DNA of 64,000 bases. Origin: Erythrophleum ivorense. Its lineage: Eukaryota; Streptophyta; Magnoliopsida; Fabales; Fabaceae. The DNA lies in NCBI GenBank assembly GCA_026724425.1, contig JAIUCV010000002.1, forward strand, positions 3,663,001-3,727,000, written 5' to 3'. This document shows, in pieces, positions 25,798-37,028 of this stretch (position 1 is the first letter of the stretch; every line of letters starts with the position of its first letter). Under the pieces are notes generated by a model. That model was not told the DNA's origin. It was given only the letters and a program-made list of their open reading frames with translations, and did not search any database. The position numbers and the translations under genes are program-made.

Positions 25798-27104
25798 GCG
25801 GAGAGAAGAGAGATGCTGAAGGGGGTTTTTTTTTGGTTTCGGGAAAGGGAAGCCGAGAAAGAAATCGGAGAGGGGTTTTTGGAGAAAGAATCGGAGAAAC
25901 GAGAGTGAAATGACGGCGGGATCTTGGTCTGTGGTCTTTTTTAGGGCTGGGAGATACTGAAAAATCGACAGAGAGTTTTCTATCTGGAGAGAAATCGAGC
26001 GAAAGATGAAAGAGGTGAAGGGGTTGATTTTTTCGGAAGAGAGAAGGGAAAAGCAATAATCGGAAGGTCGAAGCGAACCAAGAAGAAGTAGCAGCGGCAT
26101 CTCAACTCAGGGAGAAATCCGTTTGACTCCCAAGACTCCGAAGGTATATTCCCTCCATTTTTTTTATTTATTTCGAGATTTAGGGATGTAAGCATGCTGT
26201 GATTCTGAGTATTGGGTGCTGATCATTCGAATTTGTGGATAACCTGTTTTGTTCATTTTTTTATTTACTGTTCTGTTCTTTCTTCCTTCGCTGTATGACC
26301 TTGTCCTCTTTAGGCTGTAAACATGTTAATGTATTCTGTGTTGGAATATTGAAGGGCAAGTCCCTTTAGCTGTCAGATTAAAATAGCGAAATGGAGTTAT
26401 GCAATTAGTCAAGATTTTCGCTTAAGTAACCAGCTTCTGGTAACGGAATTTTTGAATGAACGTTAATATGGCTTTTTTGTTTCGTGGAGGTTTGGGGTAG
26501 CCAAATTTTCTTAGATTCCCTGTTAGGCAAATTTCACTTGGCTTGTCCTCTTTGCTGCCCTGTTCATTATTGTCGACTGTGGGTAGGAAATGGAAATGAG
26601 CCTCAGATCCTTATCCCATTTACTGTATGTTCTTCTTAATGATGAACCTTGTTGCTGGGTTGTTTTTACTTTTATTTTCTTTCTCTGGTTCATCCATGCC
26701 TGATGCTCCGAGGCACCGATGGAGTGCTATGTGCAAGGCCTAGTGTTTGAAGCACAAAAAGGCGCTCTGTGACCTAAGCTGAGGACATGTTACAATGAAT
26801 ATGTAGCTCGCATAAGTGTGTTATTTCGCTTCCTTTTTTTTTCTTTTATTTCATTTTTTTTCTTTTCATACTGTAAATGTATTCAAGAATGATATAGTAA
26901 CTCTGGTTGGACACCTAGCACACACATACAAGTTTTTTTTTAGTTCATAATTTGTTTAGACAATGCTGTTTGGGATTTCATGTCCCCTTAGGCAACTAGG
27001 AACAAACCAAAGGCTATGTGTGGCAATAAGCTTCCATGAGGCCTTTTAGGTTTTGAATGGGTTTAATGTTTGGGTTCCAACGGCCTAGCAAATAATTCTT
27101 CAAA

Positions 27105-28870
27105 CTATTTCATAAAAAAAAAAAGGAGAAGACAATAAAAAGATAAACAAACGAAAAAATAAAAAGGATTCTGTTTGAAAGTCAAATAGATTTCTTATTG
27201 GTTAAAAAAAAATGTGTTTACAAAGGTTAGAATTAAGTTTTAACTATTAAAAAAAAAGAAGAAGCTTTCTGAAACAAACAAAAAAAGAGAAATGCACACA
27301 CACAAAAAACTCATGAAGGATAAGCAAGAAAAACACAAAATATAAAAATTCAACAAAAGAAAAATAAAGATAAAAAAAAATGAAAAAATGATGATGGCAA
27401 CAAAAGTAAAAAATTTAAAAGTTTAAACAAAAAAAAAACGAACACAAAAAAAAATAAATAAATAATACAGAAACCTACAAAATAAAAAACAAGATGATAA
27501 TAAAATGAAACAAAATAATAAATAAAGAAAAGAGAAAAAATGAAAAGATGAATGAAAGGAAAAACAATAAAGAGATGAAAAATGAAAACAATGAAAAAAA
27601 AAACACAACAAAGAGAATAAAAAATAATAATAAACAAACAAACAAATAACCAAAAAAATAGGCAGAGAAAAAGAGAAAACAAAAAAAAAACAAATAACGA
27701 AAACACAAAAATCGTAATAATTAATAAAAAAAAAGGGGCCAAGACCCAAAACCTAAAAAATAAAAGAGGACAAAAACAAAAAGAGACAAGCAAATAAATA
27801 GACAAAGAACCAAATGTTCAAATAAAAAAAAAAGAGGAAGATAATCAATAAACATAAAAAGAAAAAGAGAACCAAATCAAAAACAAAGCAAAAAAAAACA
27901 CAAAAAAATATATATATACCAAAAAGAAAAGGACAAAGAAAAAAAAACAGCACCAAAAAGAAAAAAAGAAACACAAAGTTGAAAGGGAACAAAACACAGA
28001 ATAAACTAAAAATAAAATATAATAAAGATAAAAGATAGAAAAACAGAAGAAAAGGAGAAAGAAATAAAAATCAATAAAAAATGCACAAAGATAAACCAAC
28101 GAAAAAAAAAAGGGTGTTTCCAAACAAAAAGAAGAAAGATCCAAATGAAACAAAAATTAAAAATCAAGAACAAAAGTCGTATCTAATAAAAGAATTTTAT
28201 TGGAAAATTAAAAGACAAAGAAAAGGGGGTAAAAATGGAAAAAAAAATAAAACAAAAACAAAAATGAATTAAAAGCAAAAAAAAAATGATAAGGAAAAAA
28301 TTGAAGATGCAAGGAAAATTAAATTAAATTTTTCTTTAACAAATTAAAACACATCACCTAATTTCAAAATCATTTTATTTGTTAAAGGAAAAAGTAATTT
28401 TTGTTTTCTCCGTCTTTTAAAAAAAAATAAATAAAAATAAAAATAGAAATAAATACCGAAAGTAAAAAAAAATATATAAAAATATAAAAAATATAAAAAA
28501 TAAAAAAAAATTATAAATAAAAAATAAAAAAATAAAAAGGGGAAAAAACAAAACAAAATTAAAAAAAAAAGGGGGCAATAAAATCAAAACATAAAACATA
28601 CAAATTAAAAAAAAATATATATATTTAAAAAAAAAACACACACACACACACACACACACAACAACAACAACAACCAAAACAAAACAAGAAAAACAAAAAT
28701 CAAACAAAACAACCAAAAAAAAAAACAACAAAACAAACTCAATCAAGAATTGAAAATCAAACAAAAATCAAACAAAAACCAATCAAGAATAAAAAATCAA
28801 ATGTAAGCCAAACCAAAAACAACAAAAAACCACAAAAACAAAAACAAAACAAAACATCAACCAAATACAA
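27105..28870. repeat. A-rich, T-poor low-complexity tract inside the LTR
   Basis: About 1.75 kb of the plus strand consists largely of A with scattered G and C and little T, including a (CA)n run at 28637-28660 followed by ACA repeats. The minus strand therefore shows long open frames rich in Phe and Leu (27350-28764), which are composition artefacts. Such strand-biased tracts are known in long Gypsy LTRs. Confidence 0.8.
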
Positions 28871-28956
28871 CATCTAATCGAATTACGTGGACTTTGATCC
28901 CTCCTGAAGGGTACGTAGGCCCTAGGCTTTCATCCTAGGTCAAGTCCGCCCTTGTA

Positions 28957-28962
28957 AATAAA
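28957..28962 (+). terminator. Putative polyadenylation signal of the LTR
   Basis: AATAAA near the right end of the LTR, about 490 bp before its terminus. It supports the plus orientation deduced from the TATA box. Confidence 0.4.
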
Positions 28963-29451
28963 ATATTTTTTCTTTAAATTTCTTTTCTTTCTTTTTCATT
29001 TCAATTATTAAATTTCTTTACGTTTTACTTTAACATTTGATTTCCTTTTCTACCTTCAACTTTAGTTCCTTTTCTTTCTTTATTCCTATTTTGCATGTGA
29101 TTTGTAGGGAGAATTAAAATAGAATTTAGGCCATTTTATTTTTGCACAATTAACTTAGGGTAACCGTTCTTAGTAACGGGTGTAGTGGGGTGCCTAACAC
29201 CTTCCCCACTCACAATCGACTCCCGGATCCATTTTCTGGTTTGTAGACCGTTTTTCAACTAAAAAGGCTTTTCCAAAGTTTTGCCTTTTAAAAATTAAAA
29301 TTTTGGTGGCGACTCCTGAACTCTTACCTATTTATTATACTTATTTCAATTTAAATTTTGGTTTTCGATTTCATTTGAAAATCGAATTTTTTGATTTTAT
29401 TTTGAGAAAAAAAAGGCGCCACATGGTCGCATTTTCGGGTGTGACACTCCT

Positions 29452-29903
29452 TTCCCTTTTTCTCTCCAAACAATTTTAGTAATTTACAAGTAAGTGTTCA
29501 ACACCAACACAGTCTCCAATAGAATTTAAGATCACTACTCAAACTCGATCGAAAATCCAACCTAATAAGCTTAAGTGGTCTGGGACAACTTGATTTACGT
29601 AAACGCAATTGAGCGAATCAGGTATATATTATTTTGGAAATACCATCACCTGAACATACCTCAAATTAATTTGACTTAGTTATTCACTGACTCACATACA
29701 TCTCCAACATACCATCGCTCACTCATACCATAATTTATTTGACAACAATAAACAGTCCAAATACGATACAATAATAACCACAACTTATATTAATCAATCT
29801 CCCATCACAATATCTATAAGCATATATGGTTACATGCTTATAAGCACACAGTCCATGACGAAACAAAGTTCAAATTTTCGAATTAGGGTAGTTGCAAATT
29901 ACA
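29452..29903. other. 3' flank of gene 2
   Basis: Matches 10204-10688 of copy A, with one unit of the small GGAAATACCATCACC duplication missing. It separates the LTR end from the stop codon of gene 2 by only about 460 bp. Confidence 0.65.
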
Positions 29904-31528
29904 TCAGTTTGGAGCATTAATTCGAAGCTCATCCAAGCCTCTTGGCCTTTCGGCACATCTGACCTTCTGCTGAACTTCAAGGAAGTCCTTGTACTTGATG
30001 CTCTTGAACATTGGCTTTTCCTTTTCCAATAGCTCCGGCGCAGGCCCTATTTCTTTGTCAAATGCTGGTCCATTCCCCAATGCAAGACTGACCCTCGTCA
30101 CTCTTTCATTCAGGACTACTCGGTGCCAGATACTCTTATACCTCCCGTTACTCACAACCTAATATCAAAACACAGCAAGCAGGAGTTACAAGTTAGAACC
30201 AGCGGAAACACAGGGTGGTTAAGCTAACAATCGATTAAATTATTGTCTTAATCTTTATAATTTCTTCTTTTTTCTTTTGAAAATGCTTAACTCAAGTCAA
30301 CTTACCCAAAACATTGACACACGCGACATTAAATGACATATTTGAGTGAATTCCACTCCATTTTATTCTTTGTATATATTTATAGGGATAAATGCACATA
30401 GACTAAACTTGAAATTTTTAAAATTATAAAAAATAAATTCCAAATTTTTATATATAACGATCAAATTAAAATTGCACTTAAAAGCATAACGACTAAAAGT
30501 AGGAGCGACCTCGAGTTGATCGCCGGTGTTGACAATTAAGCAGTTAGGAAGAGGATTGACATTAACCCATCGGCCATCGTGCTTCAACTGAAGGCCTCCG
30601 ATCCCGTTTTGGGTGAGAAGGGTCAAAAAGCCATTATCAGTATGAGGAGGCAGCCCCAGAGCAAGGTCTGGCTGAGGACACGGAGGGTACAGGTTCACTT
30701 GAAATTTCTGAAACCCAGAATCAAAACCTGTGGACTCAATAATGGCATTTGGTTCTAATCCTAAACTCTCTGATATTCCTTGAAGCAAAGTCCTCGCCAC
30801 ACCTCTGATTTTCCTGCTGTACTCGAATGCAAGCTCCCTACAGAAACACAAGGCCGTCAATGAGCAAGAGAAGGATAAGAGACAGAGAAAAACGAAGAGA
30901 AGGTTGAAGTTGAACGTACTTGAAACCGGGGGGCTTGTGGGGGAAATTAAACTCCGGAAAAGTTGTGACCTTTAGATAATCTCTCCAGTAGTGAACCTTC
31001 TCTCCTACTCCTTGAGGAAGGAAGCTGGTGCCATATCTGATGGGTGCGAATAGGTCCTCGTCGGAAAACTCCTTCTTCTCCTCAAGAGGCAAATTGTGAA
31101 ACTCGAGAGACTTCTTCATTACATCCTCCATCAGGCTCTCCGAAATCCCATGATTTGTGATCTGAAAGTCACATACACGAGTACGAAGTAAAACAGAAAA
31201 TTAATTCTATGTACAATATTCATCGCTTGTGTTAGGAAAAAGGTTGAAAACTTACCATGAAGAAGCCCCACTCTCCGCAGGCTTTGACAAGTTCTCGTAC
31301 GGCATTAGCGTGGATTTGAGGATCATGTGAGGTGAGGAGGGAGAAGTCGAGGACGGGGATGGAGGCGGCAAGCTCATCTGCGACATCATCACGACCTTCG
31401 GTGAGAGAGTGGTAGGTGGAAGGGATGGCAGCGACGCCGTTTGACTCAGCAAAGGCTTTTATGCTTGAAATGTCGGATGGGTGAAGCTTTTGGGGTTCTG
31501 AGGAGGAAAAAGTACCAGCTGAAGCCAT
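29904..31528 (-). CDS. 2-oxoglutarate/Fe(II)-dependent dioxygenase, gene 2 (DOXC class)
   Basis: Exons on the minus strand: 31256-31528, 30920-31161, 30510-30837 and 29904-30158, with GT-AG introns of 94, 82 and 351 bp; 365 codons. It differs from gene 1 by eight residues: D2A, T4A, G81V, G127D, A138F, V297L, M308L and I341L. Exon 3, which holds the first two iron ligands, encodes an identical protein. The catalytic set H237/D239/H293 and R303-x-S305 is intact, so the gene looks functional. It comes from the recent 14.2-kb tandem duplication. A138F, in the GTS-x-LPQG loop of exon 2, is the least conservative change. The solo LTR ends about 460 bp past the stop codon and could disturb 3' processing or give antisense RNA. 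The substrate is unknown. Confidence 0.93.
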
Positions 31529-31588
31529 GGATGCGGGTTGACTATATTATGGGAGTGAAACTCCTACGTGAGAAATGAAAACCAGGGG

Positions 31589-31596
31589 TATAAATA
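31589..31596 (-). promoter_or_regulatory. TATA box of gene 2
   Basis: TATTTATA on the minus strand, about 60 bp upstream of the ATG at 31528, identical in context to gene 1. Confidence 0.7.
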
Positions 31597-34190
31597 GATA
31601 CAAAATGTTGCATAGCCGAAGAGGTAGGGGAGACAAGCAAGAAGTGGAAAAAATTTTCAATATAGTGGAAAGGAAAACAAGAAAAAACTTCTAATATATT
31701 ATCAGCGCTTTGTAATTTTGAGAGGGATAGAAAACGTGATCAAATACAATGCTCTAGGTTCTTCCTTCAAATTTGTTTTAAATAAATTCAAAAAGATAAA
31801 TAAATCTTATACATTTTTTTTATAACTCTTTTTAAAATAAAATAAAAATAAAAATCATTACACCTTCTGCAGAACTAGATATAGATACGAACCAAAAGAT
31901 AAGGGCGTGGGGCGATACAAGTATCAAGAAAAAAAAATTAATAAATTGGGAGAAAAAGTGGGGCCAAAACTTTTAATAAAGAAAAAAAATTTCATCAAAA
32001 ACTTTATATTTTTGTTATTAAAATTCTCAATAAATCATGGATATTTTTATTTAATTTTGACTCATATATAAATAAATAATTGTTTAATTATTAAAATTTG
32101 GAAGTGAATCTTACAAACTTTGTTTTTTTCTTGCAAATAACTGTTGTTATTAATAAATTTGTTAATTTATTTATGGAAGAATAACATGTCAAATTAGATG
32201 GACTCTCAATCCTTTTATTTTCTTCAGTACAAATAACTTATTAAACTTAAGGTTATATAAAAATAATCTATTTGACGTATACTATTTTTATTATTGAAAT
32301 GATAAACTAATTAATAATAAGAGTTACTCATATATTAAAAAAATTTATAAGTCTATTTTAAAGTTCAGTAAATTATTTAAATATAACCTAAAATTCAATG
32401 ATTTTTTTGCGTTTTGTTTAAAAAATTCAATTTCTGCAGTAATTTTATATAAAATTAGTAAATTACATAAAAAATTTTACATTTTTGCTAATAAATTTTT
32501 GTAGGTCCGACAGAAAGTTGGAATCTAATAAAAAAATTAGATAATAATAAATAGTGCAATTTAAACCGTGCAAAACATTGATAAAATAAAAAGAAAATAG
32601 AACGCTGCAATAATAAATATATCAAATTTAACAATAATAAACAGTGTCAGCTGCAATAATATAATATATATATATATAAAGTTAAGAACCCGCTAATATA
32701 TGTTTATATCAATAATTAATTTGAACTAAACAATCATGGGCCTTGACAAAAATAATACCGTAAATTGATCTTTGCTTGATACAAGTCCCGAGCCTATAAA
32801 GTTTGAAAGAGTTATTACACCATACCATCACGTGACCGAAAAAAAAAAAGTGACCTTCAGTAATGGACCTCCGACAATCAACTGTTTCTAAATGACATAG
32901 CTGTTTTTGTTTCAAAAATTTATTTTAAATAAATTATACTTATCTCTCTTAACTGTTGGCAAAATGATATAATTTTTTTAAAATATATATTTCTAGTTTT
33001 AGAATTAAAACGTATATTACATTTTAATCAATTTTTAAATTTTTATATTAAAATATCCCCTAAAAACTTAAATATAAATGTTTTTAACTAAAACACCATC
33101 GTTTAAATAGAACAAATTTCATAATAAGAAAATATATCATTCAAAGCTAAAATTATACTCAGAATTAATTTTTAAGGAATAGTTCAGTAATAGATTAAAT
33201 TCAAACAAGTACATTAAAAAATTAGAAAAGGATATTAAAGAAATAGAAAATATTGCAAGAGTGAAGAGAAAGTGGAAAAGATGAAGGTGGTGGGGTGAGC
33301 GGAGTGACCAGTGATGAGGAAAGGGGGTGGGGCGAGCATTCCCAATAATGGTCGCTATAGCGTCCCACAACTGCCACAACCCACATGGGTACGGCCATGA
33401 GTAAGAAAACTTCAGAGACAAACCATAAACATGTTAATTTTGAATCAGCGTTGCCTTTGTTTTTAATTCTTCATCGATTCTCTTCCTTTTTTTCATCTCC
33501 TTTTTCCTTTTTTTTTTTTAATAATGGGGTCTCAACTTCTTAAGCAAAAATTTTTTACCTTGCTTTATGTTGGAATTGGAGAAATTGAAAGTAATAATAA
33601 TAAAAGTCTATTTTGGAAGCAATTTCCGCAGAGACGGAGGCAACAAGATTCCTCATCATTTGAAGATATAATCTTATTGAATTTTGATAATGAGCTAACT
33701 TATTTCGAATCATTTCATTTCATACAGATTAATCATAAGTTGCTATCAATTACATCTAGCTCAAACCTGAAATTGATATCAGTATCAGCATGATTGCAAC
33801 TTGCAGGATGCAATTGTACTCTCCAAAAGCCTTTCATAGGAAACCCTCCCATTTGGTAAATTTTGATTTCCAATAAAGTCCCTTGTTTTTTTATCTTTAT
33901 AACAGAAATTAGTTAATAGGAAGGAATTAGTTTAAGTCTGTTGGAAGTGGTTTAACACGTGTACCATTCCATTGTAACTTTGTTACACTTTAGTGCTTAT
34001 ATATGTAGCGGCTAGGCTCGTTGTGTCAGTTTGAATGAAATGCTTCTTTCGTCAACTTCTCTCCCTCATTTTTTGTTTTTTTTTTTTCCATTCGTTTTAT
34101 ATATTAGTTATGAAAATAATATATATATATATATATATAATGAATAAAAAATAAATTTTATGTTTCTATTTCAAAAAATAATAAAAATAA
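31597..34190. other. Upstream region of gene 2
   Basis: Collinear with the upstream region of gene 1 but with two internal deletions, at about 33280 and about 33389. No gene recognised. The border repeat is at 33923-34016 and a (TA)n tract at about 34121-34139. Confidence 0.6.
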
Positions 34191-34450
34191 ATATTATTAA
34201 ATGATTTTAATAAAATATAATAAATATTACACCACATTTCTTTTTCTATTTAAATACCTGACGAGCTTTTTATTTCTCAATTTCTAACACCAAAGAATTT
34301 TAGTAATTTATAAGTTTTCAATACAGAAACAATCTCAAAAAGAATTTATGATCACTACTTAGACCCCATTTGAAAACACAAGCAAATAAGTTTAAGTGGT
34401 TTGAAACAAGGTTTATGTAAATGATTTAAAGTAAATTATCCATATATATT
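34191..34450. repeat. Left fragment of the third U block (3' flank of gene 3)
   Basis: After copy B ends, the sequence TTTTAGTAATTTATAAG followed by AATACAGAAACAATCTC and GATCACTACTTAGAC corresponds in order to 10218-10400 in the 3' flank of gene 1. The alignment then jumps to about 45058 (TATTTTGGACATACCATCAC). This shows that U2 and U3 were once adjacent and that about 10.6 kb was inserted later. Confidence 0.75.
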
Positions 34451-34637
34451 GTTACACCTAACAAAAATTCTAGATCGAGCGTAACACAAATAGTGTAAAA
34501 AAAATATATTAATTCTCAAAAATAATTTTGAACATTAATTTATTGGAGTCAACATCAATATTTTAATAAAAAACAAAACATTAGAAAAAGGCTTTTTCAA
34601 AATAGAAAGATTGTCTGTGAACCAAATATGACTTCAA

Positions 34638-34780
34638 CGCTATGTTTGAATGGGAGAGGAGAAAAGTGGAAGGGAGAAAAAAGTGGAGGAAAAAGTGTTT
34701 CACCCTCCGTGTTTGTATGCGGCGAGAAAGAATATGAAAGGAGAGAGATTTATTAATTTTCTTTTAATAATTTTGCCTTT
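34638..34780 (+). repeat. Transposon end related to the 6.8-kb element at 57016-63855
   Basis: The order of motifs CGCTATGTTTGAATGGGAG, GGAGAAAAGTGGAAGGG, then CCGTGTTTGTATGC, then GAGAAAG and a TTTTGCC patch matches the reversed right end of the 6.8-kb element (CGTTTGGATGGGG, GGAGAAAAGTGGAGGGG, CCCGTTTGGATGC, GAGAGAGG). I found no partner end nearby. Confidence 0.55.
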
Positions 34781-35657
34781 GCTACGAGCGCTAGGTGGTC
34801 TAAGCTACGTAATCCAAGTGATAAACAAATTATTACATTATAGCCGAAAAATAATTATTTTAACTTAATATATGAGATATATATATATATAATACATTTT
34901 GTATATATTTATTAGTTTAGAAGCAATTAAATTACGGGTACAATTTATATAAATTTAAATTATAACAAAAATGTATTTTTGAGTAATTGAAAATATATGT
35001 TTGTTAATTTCAGGTCAATTAACTTGAATAACTAATTTTTTGTTAAGTTAAATAATTTTATATTAATTTCACCTGCAAGCAAACTAAAATAAATTATTAC
35101 ACGCCACTAATTATTATAATTAAGGTTCTTTAAAATTACAAATAATTATATTTTTATATTTTAAAATTATTTTAGTTAATTAACGTTGATTTTTGATAAT
35201 GATTTATTCCTTATATGGAGACAATGAACATCTGCACGTGAATGATTGTCCATCTACAGTTGTGCAATATGACAAAATGTTTTCACTTTACACGGAAAGC
35301 TTATTCTTTTTTTTACCTTATCTTTTCCTCTTAGCTTGTTCCCGCGTGCATCCAACTTATTTCGTCCTTGTCTTGGCATGCAGTGAAATTTCACGCGAAG
35401 GGCTTGAATGATTCACATGGAGCCATAAAACATTTCGTCCTTATCTATCTATGGAGTGACTTGGCATGCAATGCTTTATAATTGATAAGATGCTTGTCTC
35501 AAGATATATAGGGATGCAGGAAGGAAGTATCTAAGCATGCAGTAGTTGCAATGAAGGAATTGTAGTCTGACAAGTCACGTGAAGTTTAAGACAAATAACA
35601 TAATGTATTCCATTCAGATGATGCATTTTGTATAAGTGTGATTTTTTTTACAGTATA

Positions 35658-35822
35658 GCAGTCAGACTCGGTCCAACTGCCATGCAGTCGACTGCCATGC
35701 AATTGGACCTGGTCCAACCAAAGAGTGGTTAGACCAATGGTTCTGCCGTGTTGGTCCCACGGTCCGACCCCTATTTGATCAGATTGTTGGCCCGACAGTC
35801 AGACCACCCTTACCTTTTTTTT
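35658..35822. repeat. GC-richer islet with GCAGTCG / GGTCC palindromes
   Basis: A sharply bounded, GC-richer patch in AT-rich DNA. It contains the perfect palindrome GCAGTCGACTGC, the near-palindrome TTGGACCTGGTCCAA and several GTCAGAC/GTCCGAC repeats. A related patch is at 58368-58420 inside the 6.8-kb element, suggesting shared transposon ancestry. The bases after it up to about 36500 are T-rich with nothing recognised. Confidence 0.5.
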
Positions 35823-37028
35823 TTCTTTTTTCGGCCTAATTTTTTTTTGGTTTCTCAAAGTCATTTTTCAAGGTTTTTTTTTTCTTGTTGACATATTTCT
35901 TTCTCAACACATTTTTTTGTGACATTTATTTTTTTTTGGTTTTCAACACATTTCTTTTACATTTCAAAAATTTTGTAAATATATCTTTTTTTTTCCTTTC
36001 TTTGCATAATAATTTTATAAGTTCTTGCTAAATTGTAAGCAAGTTAAAAATTTAGTTAGGTGTCATTTTTTTCTTATAGACTAATTTTTTTTATACGCAT
36101 TTCTTTTACATTATACGGTTATAAAAATTATATATATATATATATATATATTTTCGGTTTGTACAATAATATTATAACTTTTTCCTAAATTTCAAACAAG
36201 TTAAAAGTTTAGTCAGCATTTTTTTTTTACTTTTTTCTTAATTTTCTTTATTTGTGCACTAATATTACAACTTCTATTAGTTTCTAAATAAGTCAATTTG
36301 CTCCCCCTTCAATTTTGTTGTTTTTAAAAGACATAGCTTTAGTTTTGTACCTCTAAATATTTACTTCTTAATACTTATTTTTTTCCTTCCTTAATTTAGA
36401 TTGACATTACATAAAATTATGTCGTTCAAATATTAATGTTACGTATATGTACTTTTTTTTCCTCAATGCTCTTACATTTTTTCTTAGAATTTAGACAAGT
36501 TTTCATGTTTTCACCATATGTATCTCCAACGTTTAACCATTATACATGGAGGTGAATTCTAACAATTAGGCACCAAGACATTAATCAATTATACCAGTTG
36601 AAGGAAAATTTTAAATAGTTCACAGTTAGATCTAAATAGCATTTTAGTGTAGTCTAATCTGTTACAAGCGTTTTATACAAACAAAATAGAATAAGGCCAC
36701 CTCTACTTAAGCATAATCTCATGTCCAACACCACAACAATTGCACTATAATGATCATTCATACCTTCAAAATATCAAAAGAGCTTATCATTATCAGCTTT
36801 GGGAACTTTCGGCTTCACTCATCATCTGTATTAATGTTTGTAGTCGCAGATGCCGTGGAATTCCAAAAATTTTTGCTTACTTTTTCCCTCGTTGCATAAC
36901 AAAAAATAACATTTTAACTTGGTGTTATCAATTAATCCAATTTGCTTCAGCTCTACCCAAACTTCTTCGCTATAATGCTAAGTTCTGCTTTTTTCCAAGA
37001 TTGCAAGGCCCTTTTCAGCAATCTCAGC

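Larger units (their letters stand above)
24908..29446 (+). mobile_element. Solo LTR of a Ty3/Gypsy (Tat/Ogre-like) retrotransposon, 4.5 kb
   Basis: Starts TGTGAACACC and ends CGGGTGTGACA, with a perfect 5-bp target duplication CTCCT at 24903-24907 and 29447-29451. The uninterrupted target is present in copy A (about 10199). There is no gag-pol and no second copy of either end inside, so this is a single LTR left by recombination between the LTRs of a full element. The right third has the wording typical of Tat/Ogre LTRs, such as GGTGCCTAACACCTTCCCC and GGTGGCGACTCCTGAACTC. A TATA box (25791) and an AATAAA signal (28957) set the orientation as plus. Family assignment is from recalled LTR features and should be treated as probable. 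Confidence 0.88.
15454..34190. repeat. Tandem segmental duplication, copy B (X2 + U2)
   Basis: Direct repeat of copy A, enlarged by a 535-bp MITE near its left end and a 4.5-kb solo LTR downstream of gene 2. Relative to copy A it also lacks about 130 bp (A: roughly 14072-14200) and about 340 bp (A: roughly 14312-14650) upstream of the gene. Homology to copy A runs out at about 34190, where sequence related to the gene 3' flank of the third unit begins. Confidence 0.93.

Noticed and set aside
25421..26195. Overlapping frames on both strands in the GC-richer part of the LTR
   Set aside because: They lie at the LTR promoter and leader; no gag or pol motif and no support for translation.
28637..28680. 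(CA)n and (ACA)n repeats as a possible CRISPR-like or satellite array
   Set aside because: Simple microsatellite slippage inside the A-rich tract; no spacers.
27350..28764. Several long Phe/Leu-rich minus-strand frames
   Set aside because: Direct result of the A-rich, T-poor tract in the LTR; no real protein signature.
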